Positions 18,801 to 26,036 of a DNA stretch of 64,000 nt are shown one piece after another. The notes under the pieces are model-generated. The model was given only the letters and a program-made list of their open reading frames with translations, was not told where the DNA came from and searched no databases. The translations under genes were made by a program, and so were the position numbers. Location: positions 62,001 through 126,000 of the forward strand of contig NZ_FMTT01000010.1 of the NCBI RefSeq assembly GCF_900100345.1, given 5' to 3'. This stretch comes from Paenibacillus tianmuensis (GTDB lineage: Bacteria; Bacillota; Bacilli; Paenibacillales; NBRC-103111). Numbering within the stretch: position 1 is the first letter of the stretch; every line of letters starts with the position of its first letter.

Positions 18801-20643
18801 TCTGGACGAGGTTGCCGCACAGCTGCTCGCGTTCCTCGAAGCCGACGAGAGCTTGAAGCTGCCTGACATCGCGCACACGCTGCAAGTCGGCCGTGACGAG
18901 ATGGAGGCGCGACTTGCGATGGTGGTACAAAGCCGCGACGAGCTGATGCAAGGTCTGCGAGGCTATTTGAAAAAAGGCGACGTGCCCATCGCGCTCTATC
19001 TCGGCGACCTGAACGAGTCTCATTCCGAGATCCTCGATCTTCTGGCTGTGATCACCGGAGAGACCGTTCTTCGAGCCTTGCTGGCAGAGGGCAATCTTGG
19101 AAGATTAGCCCTCTACTGGGCGAAAGGCGGCAAGATTCCTTGGGAAGCGCTGCAAGGCGGAGCGTCCGCCCGTCGCATCTCCTTGCCGACCTATCCGTTT
19201 GAGCGCCGCCGCTGCTGGCTGACCGCTCCGACAATCGCAAGACGAGAGCTGACAACGCAGAGCCTGCCAGCAGTCGCTGCAGCTTCTGCTTCCGAGGCGG
19301 TTCCCGTTTGTGAGGAACAGGACCTCGCCATCGCGGAGGATCTGCAGGAGCGAGTCATCGGCATCATCTCCGAACTGGTGGGCCTCACGCCTGCGGAGCT
19401 GAAGGTGAACAAGCCGCTCGACCACTACGGGTTTGACTCGATTCTGTTCATGCAGCTGCTACAGCAGATACAAACGCAGATCGACCCGTCCTTCTCCTTC
19501 GTCAAACTGAGCGAATGCCGATCGATGGAAGACCTGATTCGAGAGCTGGTCCCCAATGGGGCGACCAGGGCGAAACCGAAAGCGGAGATCGTGAGCCAGA
19601 CTCCCGCACCGCCGCAAGCACCGCTCGCAGCACCGCCGGCCCACAAGCCCGTGCAGACCAGCTTGTCGCAGTTCCCGGAACTCATCCTGCTGAACCAAGC
19701 CACGGAAGGTCGTCCGATCTTCTGGATGCACGGGACGGCAGGCGGCGTCGGCATCTACTCGATGATCGCCAAAGTGAGCAACCGACCCTTCTACGGCATC
19801 CAAGCGCGTGGTTGGATGAGCAACCGCACCCCGATCCGAGGCATCTACGCGATGGCCGCGTATTACGTGCACATCATTCAGACCGTGCAGCCGGAAGGGC
19901 CGTATGACCTCGGCGGCTATTCGCTCGGCGGCCTCCTCGCCTACGAAGTGGCCCGTCAGTTGCAGGAACTGGGGCAAAAAGTGAACTCCATCGTGTTCCT
20001 CGACACCTTGTATTCGGACAAAATCTACACCAAGACCATGTTGCCGGAAGCGATGTTCAATAGAAAAACCGCGATCCTGCAATCGCTCAACATGACCCTG
20101 CTCACCGAGATTCAGCACGAGCCGGAGAAGATTCCGACCACATTGATTCACCGTGATGATCTGGACCCGACGCTCTCGGATGAGGAATATTCCAAGCAGT
20201 TGCTGACCCTGGCCCGCGAGCGCGGCTACAAGCGCACGGAAGACTACCTGAACACCATGATTCAGAGTAGTTCTGACGTGCAGGAAGCGTTCGACCGCAG
20301 CGGATTTACCATCTTGCCGTTGCCCAATCCGCAAGAGGTCAGCGCCTATTTCTTCCGCAACAAAAGCGGCTCGTTCCTCGGGGCGCTGGAACCGTACTTC
20401 AAAGTCAAGACGAGCCCCGTATTCGACCAAGGGGATTATTGGACCGAATTTGAACGTCAGATCGACGATTTCCACCTGTTCGACATCGACTCGTCCAACC
20501 ACATGATGCTGCTCTCGGAACCAAAAGCAGCTGCGTCGATCCTTGCCTTCTGCCAAGAGCTCTACTCCGCATTCGGCCTGGAACCGACGTTCCTTGAAAC
20601 GTTTGCCCACGAGCATCGCAGTCTCGTCGGCACCACTTCATAA
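12859..20643 (+). CDS. trans-AT polyketide synthase, ACP-KS-DH(dead)-KR-ACP-KS-ACP-TE
   Basis: A 2594-residue terminal PKS. ATG 12859 follows AAAGGAG/GGGAG at 12843-12856. Order: an ACP (10-90, Ser42 in MGIGSLNAVEL) that completes the split module begun by KS3 of the previous protein; a Pro/Thr-rich linker; KS4 (about 120-540, Cys280 in NTACSSSM, intact His residues); a degenerate DH (about 715-920) that has lost the HxxxGxxxxP motif but keeps Asp873; a KR (TGGLGGLG at 1150, Tyr1293); an ACP (Ser1448); KS5 (1545-1960, Cys1698); an ACP (Ser2194); and a thioesterase (2270-2594; Ser2355 in GYSLGG, Asp2382, His2548). The TE should release the finished polyketide as an acid or lactone. KS5 has SHSVGS where most KS domains read AHGTGT, but Cys and both His are kept. 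No AT is present. This is the last gene of the left cluster. Confidence 0.92.
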   Translation: MSSGMTRTEIKEILFEIFEQTLGLERTELEQSDTFKEMGIGSLNAVELLEAINVRFDLNLPTSIVFECADLESLAVYMEKQFRTLVQPAKQAQPTVSAPTPTPTPAPTPTPPAREARVETDEIAIIGLSVRSAGASDQEEFWNLIRDGKKCISEVSDPKCLEYIQAHSSNPFPINYGKMDDIDRFDPLFFNISAIEAEKMDVTQRILLEETYKSLEDAGYTPTQLRGQPAGTFIGTAGSSALAQDFSHYSMLGYDISILAARMAYYLDLKGPALAVNTACSSSMVAIDLACQQLKSGEINLAIAGGITVYSHPGSFISMHNAGMLSPNGECRPFDDGANGIVVGDGVGVLILKRLCDAERDNDHIYGIIRGSGTNQDGQTSGITAPSFLAQSQLQESIYRKYEIDVEDIQYIEAHGTGTKLGDPIEIHALNNTFRKFTTQKGFCGIGSLKANIGHTTAAAGVLGVIKVLMSMKHGEMPPSIQYAQGNKHIDFANSPVYVNTARREWTPNRNGKRLAAVNSFGYSGTNAHVVIEDYPNPSRTVAAPINEAMPGLFVLSAQSAESLQANADAALRYLRSHPDVSLPDFLYTYQVARESMAQRLAIVVKDRDQLIGQLERYLAGAGKSGEVFVGTVGKNGSVNGINLADTEEGQALLLSLLHNRKLKTVAELWVNGNRIDWEGLYPAGTVKRLTGLPTYSFAQERYPLPAFEIVQTGFGKQAKSAVNALHPLLHRNTSDLTEMRYSTVFTGEETFLRDRMVPEFALLEMARAAVEQASGALKEGRTRLRLQNIVWESPLAVGADGSQVHIALYPAANGEISFEIYNDEEELHASGSAVLTEDEAPLLDASTLQERGARVTLPMVPSQFLLHPHLPDAVLQGSVPATLQEVAIYAPCPSSMWVVADDGNFTFCDEQGKVCLQISGLQTQKNRPQAVSPSAEPFALMTFEEIWQEQARNNHAPSNLNTLLCFLSNAEAQRAVVEAVQARSPQTQVLFVAQGTSCQQALRSVQEQQGEVDALLYLWPLEDASLVEDTKPILDIVQALATTKLKAKSLMLVGQHRNATERAFLESWIGFERSLGLVLPDTRAAVVMQEAGAVSLQENMHLLLDELNASKIESVLYRNGKRHVCKVQPTRIQAGSSTLLKSGGTYLITGGLGGLGYLFAEHLAGKHPVNLILTGRSALDAAKQAKIEALEKRDSRVFYLQADVCDRTRMEAGLAEARSQFGRVHGVLHAAGLVGAESILDKDDRRFQQVLAPKVKGTLLLDELLQGEPELDFTCYFSSSSAIIGDFGSCDYAIANRFQMAYGELRNGTTFVINWPLWKAGGMHFEKKENTEAYFKTSGQRFLEVEEGLAIFDRILSQNRTQHLVMVGQPSRIERMLGLAKSAAPTPVPVHSGSNTSSGKGRRPEMKGFTLEQCVEWDLKEQISSVLKIPRTKLDVEENLADFGFDSISLAEFAGFLSKHYSIAVTPALFFEHSTIRALSQFYAVTHGEAMRDFYQEQAASAPAIAAAPVAPIVSTPSKRPSRKKTGKARFAAGGAVRSAQEPIAIVGISGRFPQASNVQELWKNIRDGKEAITVVPSDRWDWREEKGMGKWGGFVPDVDRFDPLFFKISPKEAEYIDPKQRLFLQEAWHALEDAGYMGERIRGTACGVYVGVEEGEYGFLVGEDSPLNSNQNATLAARISYALNLKGPNMAITAACSSGLVAIHQACQALRQGECDMALAGGVSLLISPMIHNGMGKLDMLSPDGTCFVFDGRANGLVPSEAVAVVVLKPLSKALEDGDQIYGCIKGSAVNYDGQTNGITAPSPASQAELLHQVYKRFGINPADIQYVLSHSVGSRLGDPIEVQALTNAFRRHTDRTQYCALGSIKPLIGHTFAASGVVSLISMLMAMKERTIPALHNYESSNDYINLTDSPFVFHTKNRSWTTADERPRLGAVSTTGISGTNAHLVVEEYIPAQQEAVDHEPTDAPQIIVLSAKNRERLDEVAAQLLAFLEADESLKLPDIAHTLQVGRDEMEARLAMVVQSRDELMQGLRGYLKKGDVPIALYLGDLNESHSEILDLLAVITGETVLRALLAEGNLGRLALYWAKGGKIPWEALQGGASARRISLPTYPFERRRCWLTAPTIARRELTTQSLPAVAAASASEAVPVCEEQDLAIAEDLQERVIGIISELVGLTPAELKVNKPLDHYGFDSILFMQLLQQIQTQIDPSFSFVKLSECRSMEDLIRELVPNGATRAKPKAEIVSQTPAPPQAPLAAPPAHKPVQTSLSQFPELILLNQATEGRPIFWMHGTAGGVGIYSMIAKVSNRPFYGIQARGWMSNRTPIRGIYAMAAYYVHIIQTVQPEGPYDLGGYSLGGLLAYEVARQLQELGQKVNSIVFLDTLYSDKIYTKTMLPEAMFNRKTAILQSLNMTLLTEIQHEPEKIPTTLIHRDDLDPTLSDEEYSKQLLTLARERGYKRTEDYLNTMIQSSSDVQEAFDRSGFTILPLPNPQEVSAYFFRNKSGSFLGALEPYFKVKTSPVFDQGDYWTEFERQIDDFHLFDIDSSNHMMLLSEPKAAASILAFCQELYSAFGLEPTFLETFAHEHRSLVGTTS
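15660..19230 (+). repeat. Ancestral KR-ACP-KS block, copy 2
   Basis: Second copy of the KR-ACP-KS block described at 8800-12330, here inside the terminal PKS. The two copies differ in the DH stretch before the KR. This module keeps a longer but dead DH, while copy 1 keeps only a short tail of one (IELCDAQGNICVRLTGLQ compared with FTFCDEQGKVCLQISGLQ here). Confidence 0.6.
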
Positions 20644-20647
20644 CGCC

Positions 20648-20688
20648 AAAAAGGGATTCTCACGCGGGTCGTGAGAATCCCTTTTTTT
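20648..20688 (+). terminator. Rho-independent terminator of the left PKS cluster
   Basis: An inverted repeat pairs AAAAAGGGATTCTCAC (20648-20663) with GTGAGAATCCCTTTTT (20671-20686) around the loop GCGGGTC, followed by a T run. It lies 5 bases after the PKS stop. Because the stem is flanked by A and T runs on both sides, it can also end transcripts of the convergent fabZ gene. Confidence 0.9.
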
Positions 20689-20698
20689 GTCTTCAAAA

Positions 20699-21124
20699 TT
20701 AGTCTTTTTTGATCGCGAAGGTCAGTTCCGCTTCAGCGGCCAGCTCGCCGTCGACATAAGCAACGGCCTGTCCTTTGCCGATGACGCCTTTGAGTTTCGT
20801 GATCGAGACTTCGATGCGCAGTTGGTCGCCCGGAACGACTTGGCGGCGGAAGCGAGCACCGTCAATCCCGGCCAGGAAGGCGATCTTGCCTTTAAAGTCC
20901 GGCACGCTCAACATCGCGACGGCTCCAACCTGTGCCATCGCCTCGACGATCAGCACCCCCGGCATCACCGGAAATCCTGGGAAATGCCCTTGGAAAAACG
21001 GTTCGTTGATGCTGACATTCTTGATCCCGACCGCCTTTTGACCTTCCTCAACCGATTCAATTCGATCGACAAGCAGGAACGGATAGCGATGCGGCAACGT
21101 TTCGAGAATTTGGTTCGCGTTCAT
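20699..21124 (-). CDS. fabZ: 3-hydroxyacyl-ACP dehydratase FabZ
   Basis: A 141-residue hot-dog-fold dehydratase that removes water from 3-hydroxyacyl-ACP in fatty acid synthesis, in the cytoplasm. [10 protein letters not shown] and [19 protein letters not shown] hold the catalytic His and Glu. I chose the ATG at 21124 because AAGGAGGG lies just upstream on the minus strand; a longer reading frame upstream has no support. The gene faces the PKS cluster and shares its terminator region. It is a housekeeping-type enzyme, and whether it serves the PKS is unknown. Confidence 0.93.
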   Translation of the reverse strand: MNANQILETLPHRYPFLLVDRIESVEEGQKAVGIKNVSINEPFFQGHFPGFPVMPGVLIVEAMAQVGAVAMLSVPDFKGKIAFLAGIDGARFRRQVVPGDQLRIEVSITKLKGVIGKGQAVAYVDGELAAEAELTFAIKKD

Positions 21125-21235
21125 GAACGGATGCCCTCCTTTACGATATCTGGTAATGGATATGAGTATTATAGCATTCACAAGAAGAGAAAAGAAGGCA
21201 TGAGGGAGGACAGGCCCGCGTTCAGGTCTTTAGGC

Positions 21236-22102
21236 TTAGATCGTCCGAAAGTACCGTCCCCAATGAGGTCTCCGTCCGTCGAGATCCACAAAATCATAGA
21301 CCTCCGACAGCCCCCACGAACTCAGCGTTTGCCCGGCAAACCGCCCGACATCGGGGTCGCAGATGAGCGCCCGAATCGCGCGCGCCACATAATAAGGCGT
21401 TTCCGACGCGATAAAATGCGGGTCTTTCGCCGCCCCTTCCCGCCAGTTCTCCTCCGTGACACCAAAGAGGTCGAGCATCGCTTCCGATCTCAGAAAACCG
21501 GGCGTGACCGCAACCGCTGTGATCGGCAGCCCGCGAGATGCAAAATCGGCGGCCATGCCCACGGCCAGATGCACGCCTGCCGTTTTGGCGAGCGAATAGA
21601 AGAGGTTGCCCCGATACTGATAATTTTCCCCGTCCGTCACCTCGATCACGATCCCTGCGCCTCGGTTGACCATCAAGGGCACGCCATAGCGGCTCGTCAA
21701 GATATGCGACCAGACGGCGCGTTCGAGCAGAAGGCGACCTTTTTCAAGAGAAGCCTCCCAGAACTTCAGCGGCCACTCGGTCAGCATGTCGCCGCCCCAC
21801 ACGTCATTGATCAAAATGTCCAGTCGCCCGTCCTGCTCGGCCTCAATCCGTGCAAACAGCGCCCGCACCTGTTCTTCCTCCGTATGATCGACCTGCACCG
21901 CAATCCCGAGGCCGCCGGCCTGGGTGACCATCTCCGCCGTCTCCTCAATCGTTTCCGTACGCCCGAGGTCTGAGCTCTGCCCGCGCACGCTGCGACCCGT
22001 GCAATACACAGTCGCCCCCACTTCCCCGAGCGTCACCGCAATCGCCCGCCCTGCGCCACGGGTGGCCCCGGCGACGACTGCGACTTTGCCTTGTAGATCC
22101 AT
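21236..22102 (-). CDS. Short-chain dehydrogenase/reductase
   Basis: A 288-residue SDR with a Rossmann nucleotide site (AGATRGAGRA) near the N-terminus, NDVWGG after the central strand, and the catalytic YSLAK. The substrate cannot be told from sequence. I chose the ATG at 22102 because GGAGGTGG precedes it on the minus strand; the frame stays open further upstream, but that part overlaps the divergent regulator and is not protein-like. It is transcribed divergently from a WYL-type regulator gene across a 78-bp region with an inverted repeat. This is the classic layout of a regulator and its target. The regulator is now broken, so the SDR may be deregulated. Confidence 0.85.
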   Translation of the reverse strand: MDLQGKVAVVAGATRGAGRAIAVTLGEVGATVYCTGRSVRGQSSDLGRTETIEETAEMVTQAGGLGIAVQVDHTEEEQVRALFARIEAEQDGRLDILINDVWGGDMLTEWPLKFWEASLEKGRLLLERAVWSHILTSRYGVPLMVNRGAGIVIEVTDGENYQYRGNLFYSLAKTAGVHLAVGMAADFASRGLPITAVAVTPGFLRSEAMLDLFGVTEENWREGAAKDPHFIASETPYYVARAIRALICDPDVGRFAGQTLSSWGLSEVYDFVDLDGRRPHWGRYFRTI

Positions 22103-22141
22103 CTTGTTCCACCTCCATCTTCTACAGTACAGTAGAAATAA

Positions 22142-22154
22142 GACATCTAGTGTC
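22142..22154. promoter_or_regulatory. Inverted repeat, possible operator of the WYL regulator
   Basis: GACATCTAGTGTC is an inverted repeat (GACA / TGTC arms) between the divergent SDR and regulator genes. A second, weaker one (TCTAC / GTAGA) lies at about 22121-22136. The position suggests a binding site for the adjacent HTH-WYL protein. No binding data can be read from the sequence. Confidence 0.4.
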
Positions 22155-22180
22155 CTATTTGAAGGAAGAAGGTGCGTTTT

Positions 22181-23058
22181 GATGCGTGCAGACCGACTCA
22201 TTTCGATCATCATGCTCTTGCAGCTCCATAAAAGCATGACTGCCAAAGACCCCGCCGAACGCCTCGAAGTCTCCATCCGCACGATCCAGCGCGACATGGA
22301 AGCCCTCTCCACAGCGGGGCCTCCCCGTCGTCGCGGACCGTGGCACCGGGGGAGGCTGGCGACTGCTGGACGACTACAATCCCCGAACGCTGCTAAACGG
22401 ACTCTCCGAACAAGAACGCCTCCTCCTGCTCCTCCCCCCGCCTCCAAACGTCCTGCGCGACTTGGGATTGGAAAGCGTGGCGCAGATGGCGTCCCATAAA
22501 CTGCTGAACACCCTGCCCGCCCCTGCGAGGGAAAAGGCTCGTGCGATGCAGCAATGGCTTCACATCGACACCACCGGCTGGCGACACTCCGAATCCCCAT
22601 CCGCCACCCTGTCCCTTTTTCAAGAAAGCATCTGGTCCTGTCAAAAAGTCACGATCACCTACGCTGCCAAAACCCGCCTGATCTCCCCACTTGGTCTGGT
22701 CGTAAAAGGGAAGACGTGGTACCTCGTCGCCCTTAACAGCGAAGGGGAGCCCCGCACGTTCCGACTGGACCGCATCGAAGACGCGCAAACCACTCAAGAG
22801 CGCTTCACCCGCCCACCCGATTTTGATCTTGCCGCTTACTGGACCGAATCCACTTCTACATTCCGCGAGCGCCTGCCCCAGTATGTCGTGACGGTGAAAG
22901 TGTCGCCCAAAGGACAGGCGCAGATGAGGCTGTGGAGCCACGCGACGGTGCTGGAGCGATCAGAGCCGGACGAGGACGGCTGGGTGACGATGCGAGTGGA
23001 TTTTGAAGGGGAGGAGAATGCCCGGTTTCATGTGCGGGGGATGGGGGGGAATCGAATT
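22181..23058 (+). pseudogene. HTH-WYL transcriptional regulator, frameshifted and 3'-truncated
   Basis: The first frame from ATG 22181 gives a DeoR/YafY-like helix-turn-helix (MRADRLISIIMLLQLHKSM, then VSIRTIQRDMEALSTAG). After the run GGGGCCTCCCC near 22317-22327 the frame is lost. Removing one C restores LPVVADRGTGGGWRLLDDY and joins it to the second frame. That frame carries the WYL-type effector domain (for example ITYAAKTRLISPLGLVVKGK and RTFRLDRIEDA) up to FHVRGMGGN near 23052. The usual C-terminal tail of this family is then replaced by unrelated sequence that belongs to a CBASS E2-like gene. So the gene has both a frameshift and a deletion breakpoint. Originally it would have been a repressor or activator of the divergent SDR. 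Confidence 0.8.
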
Positions 23059-23059
23059 C

Positions 23060-23353
23060 TCCGGCGAGAGGAATATTTCGGTAAAAGTACAATCACCGAA
23101 GCTACAACGTCGTGGGAAAGAAAAGATACCGCACATGTATAATCAAGAGCGGCTCTGTCTTTTTTATCCTAGAGCTGGGGAGTGGAATAACACGAAGTAC
23201 ATCGCTCAGACGATTGTGCCGTGGACGAGTGCTTGGTTGTATTTCTACGAAATGTGGCATGCAACGGGAAAGTGGCTCGGTGGAGGTAGACATCCAAGAA
23301 TTCCAACCAGGAGAATCACTGTCAAGAAGTTGAAAAAGGCAGAGTTAGGTTAA
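23060..23353 (+). pseudogene. C-terminal half of a CBASS-type E2-like protein (Cap2, short type II)
   Basis: This frame reads ISVKVQSPKLQRRG, IPHMYNQERLCLFYPRAGEW, then AQTIVPWTSAWLYFYEMWH and TGKWLGGGRHP. This is the signature of the bacterial E2-like proteins found in short type II CBASS operons, which conjugate the cyclase to targets. The PHMY...C arrangement is what one expects around the E2 catalytic Cys. The N-terminal half is missing: upstream it fuses at about 23055-23070 to the truncated WYL regulator, in frame. No CD-NTase gene remains. The identification rests on my recall of the family motif. The next gene, an HNH-SAVED effector, supports it strongly. Confidence 0.7.
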
Positions 23354-23519
23354 TCCGAAGCAGTTGAATTGTTTGACAAAAGCACAGGGAATTCACTCAG
23401 ACGAGCCTAACTGAGTGGCGAACACAGGGGGATACGCCTTCACAACAGATTGCGCAAGCAAGAAGGAGAATGCCCTTGTGTTTTTATTTAGGGAATTTTT
23501 CAAATGGAGGTGTAATAGC

Positions 23520-24661
23520 ATGTCTGTCTCAAATATTCCTGACAAAGTAAAAGTTCGGTTATGGGGAAAGGCTGCGGGCCGTTGTCAATATGAGGGATGC
23601 AACAAGCCGCTGTGGTTAGATCCTCTTACAAAGGTTGAGTTCAACATCTCCTACATCGCACATATCGTAGCAGACAAACCCAATGGTCCTCGTGGAGATA
23701 GTGTTCTTTCGGAAAAACTAAAGAACGATATTGAGAACCTAATGCTGGCATGTGATGAACATCACCGACTAATAGATAAAGTGGATGTAGAGGGGCACCC
23801 GGTAACCCGTTTGAAAGAGATGAAACGAAAGCACGAACAAAGAATTGAAATGCTCACTTCAATCACAGAAGATTATCAAAGTCATGTGCTTCTATATGGA
23901 GCGAATGTCGGCCAGCATCATTCTCCGGTTAGTTGGGACAAGGCAGTGTATGCAATGCATCCGGAGCGATATCCTGCAGAAAAGCCAGCCGTAGAGTTAG
24001 GTATTGGCAACAGTCCTTTTAAAGACAACGAGTCTTTTTATTGGGAGATGGAACGTCAGAATCTCAATTTGCCGACAAGATTAAACCGAGATTAGGATCG
24101 GGAGATATGAAGCATTTGTCAGTATTCGCCTTAGCGCCTCAGCCACTGTTGATTGAACTGGGGAGATTGCTATCGGACATTCCTGCTGCTGATGTGTATC
24201 AGCTTCATCGTGAACCTCCTGATTGGAAGTGGCAAGATCATCCGGATGGGTTTGATTTCATGGTGAAAAAGCCGGAAATAACTTATCCGACTGTGGCACT
24301 CAACCTTTCGTTGAGTGCGATTGTTGATAACAGTCGCATCACAAGCGTTTTGGGGGATGATACTTCGATCTGGACAATGACGATCGATACCCCCTACAAT
24401 GATTTTCTTAAAAGCAAGGAGCAACTGAGTTTGTTCCGTCAGAAGTTCAGGATTCTGATGGACCAAATTAAATCTGTCCACGGCCATGACAACGAGCTGC
24501 ATCTGTTCTTGGCTGCCCCTGTTGCTATTGCCGTAGAAATTGGTCGCGTATGGATGCCGAAGGCGGATCTTCCTTTAATTGTTTACGATGAGAATCGTCA
24601 GAATGGAGGATTCTCCAAGGCGATTGTGATTACTTCGGTGGGGCAATCCCTGACCGCATAG
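23520..24661 (+). pseudogene. cap5: HNH-SAVED CBASS effector (Cap5 type), frameshifted
   Basis: Frame 1 starts at ATG 23520, with GGAGG at 23506-23510. It encodes an HNH nuclease domain: CQYEGC, HIVADKPNGPRGD, and NLMLACDEHHRLID with the metal-binding His residues. It stops at 24095. From about 24068 a second frame continues with FADKIKPRLGSGDMKHL and a SAVED domain ending AAPVAIAVEIGRVWMPK, then LPLIVYDEN, to TAG 24661. One missing base in CTCAATTT near 24066 explains the break. In intact Cap5, binding of a cyclic nucleotide to SAVED switches on DNA degradation by HNH. As sequenced, only a truncated HNH protein would be made. With the cyclase missing and the E2 halved, the system cannot work. 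Confidence 0.85.
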
Positions 24662-24675
24662 TGTGAAGCGTGTAG

Positions 24676-24709
24676 AAAAGAACCGTCAGATTCCTGACGG
24701 TTCTTTTTT
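24676..24709 (+). terminator. Rho-independent terminator after the CBASS effector
   Basis: AAAAGAACCGTCAG (24676-24689) pairs with CTGACGGTTCTTTT (24694-24707) around the loop ATTC, followed by T residues. It ends the CBASS transcript. It is also the kind of site that group IIC introns use as an insertion target, and one begins 5 bases downstream. Confidence 0.9.
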
Positions 24710-24713
24710 GTAG

Positions 24714-26020
24714 GTGCGCCCAGCATGGGCGCCATCTCTAGGGTGAAAGTCCCGAACGGGGGCTGGCGAGCGCCTACCGTTAGCCAAGAGCAAGGGTGTC
24801 CATCGTGAGGTGGAATCTGAAGGAAGCTGGAGGCAAACGCTTGGCCTAAGGTACACGAACCCAATTTGAGGCTAGGATAGTCGGATGAGCCTGCTTAACA
24901 AGGCAAAGTCCAGAGCCGCCAAAGGCTATTCTAGTATACTTGGGTAGGCACATGAGCGGAAAGATGGTGCCCTTACATGGGGAGGCCTGTGTGGAACGCC
25001 ATCTGAAGATGGTAAGCGGAATCGAAAGGCTCCGTTGAGCGCACAGGAGTCAGCAGAAGCCATAGTACGCAAGTATGGGACGCCGGAAAGCGGAAGGGCG
25101 AACGTCAATTCAAGGATGAATCAGAACCTTTCGAGAAGCGATGTGAAGAATGCAGAATTCCGAAAAAAAAAAAAGGAACTACTTTGGGAGAGTAGGGGTG
25201 AAGCCCCGAGGGTACCCGAGAGGGCAGAGCATCGACCGGCAAAATCTGAAGCTCATCCTGCGAAAGGAAGAAGTATCGAAGATGGATTTGATGGAACAAA
25301 TCATATCGCGGCAGAATCTACTGTATGCCCTACATCGGGTGGATCCAACAAAGGGGCGGCAGGTATCGACGGAGTGAGAATAGAGCAACTCCGAGAATAT
25401 ATCAAGGAGCACTGGGGAAAGATTCGCCAGCAATTGCTGGAGGGAACCTACAAACCAACTGGGATCCGGAGGGTCGAAATCCCGAAACCCGATGGCGGAG
25501 TGAGATTGCTAGGGATCCCAACCGTGATGGATCGACTCATTCAACAAGCCATCCTCCAAGTGCTAACGCCAATATTCGATCCGGAATTTTCAGAAAGTAG
25601 CTACGGATTTCGACCGAAGCGTCGCGGACATGATGCGGTACGACAAGCACAACGATATATCCGACAAGGCTATCGAATGGTGGTAGATATTGACCTTTTG
25701 CAATTCTTTGATCGAGTCAATCACGATATCCTATTAAGCAGAATAGCGAGAAAGGTGAAGGATAAGCGAGCATTGAAGCTTATTCGAACTTACCTAAAAG
25801 CAGGGATGATGATCGGCGGAGTGTGTATAAGCAGCGAGGAAGGAACGCCACAAGGAGGCCCTTTGAGTCCGTTGTTGGGAAACATTCTGTTGGATGATGT
25901 AGATAAGGAATTGGAAAGAAGAGGACTTCGATTCTGTCGCTACGCGGATGACTGTAACATCTATGTGAAAACGAAACGAGCCGGAGAAAGAGTAAAGGCA
26001 AGCGTCACAAGATTTTTTAA
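24714..26020 (+). mobile_element. Group IIC (bacterial class C) intron, 3'-truncated
   Basis: The 5' end GTGCGCCCAGCATGGGCGCC, then CTAGGGTGAAAGTCCCGAAC, GTTAGCCAAGAGCAAGGGTGTCC, GGAATCTGAAGGAAGC and GGCAAAGTCCAGAGCCG follow the Oceanobacillus iheyensis group IIC intron almost step by step. The start lies directly after a terminator stem-loop, which is the hallmark insertion site of this class. The ribozyme part fills 24714-25281 and no other gene lies there. The encoded reverse transcriptase is cut off at about 26017. The 3' ribozyme part (domains V-VI) is absent, so the intron can neither splice nor move. Confidence 0.88.
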
Positions 26021-26036
26021 ACAGGGGTTTTATTAA
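25282..26036 (+). pseudogene. Group II intron reverse transcriptase/maturase, frameshifted and truncated
   Basis: From ATG 25282 the frame reads MDLMEQIISRQNLLYALHRV and stops at 25377. The continuation NKGAAGIDGVRIEQLREYI lies in another frame; one extra A near 25341 would join them. Reverse transcriptase blocks follow: KPDGGVRLLGIPTVMDR, SYGFRPKRRGHDAV, VVDIDLLQFFDRVNHD, EGTPQGGPLSPLL and the catalytic RYADD. After ASVTRF the reading runs into foreign sequence and stops at 26036. The maturase (X) and DNA-binding domains are lost. The last 20 bases overlap the broken gerB-family gene on the other strand, marking the junction. Confidence 0.88.

Noticed and set aside
17490-19200. KS5 as a non-elongating KS because of SHSVGS.
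   Set aside because: Cys1698 and both His positions are retained. Non-elongating KS domains typically lose the His of the HGTGT motif.
20687-21973. Plus-strand frame of 428 codons across fabZ and the SDR gene.
   Set aside because: It is antisense to two well-recognised genes and its protein is Arg/Pro/His-rich without any domain.
22103-22600. Upstream extension of the SDR frame by about 166 codons.
   Set aside because: The SDR family starts with its Rossmann motif right after ATG 22102, which has a good ribosome site. The extension overlaps the divergent regulator and is not protein-like.
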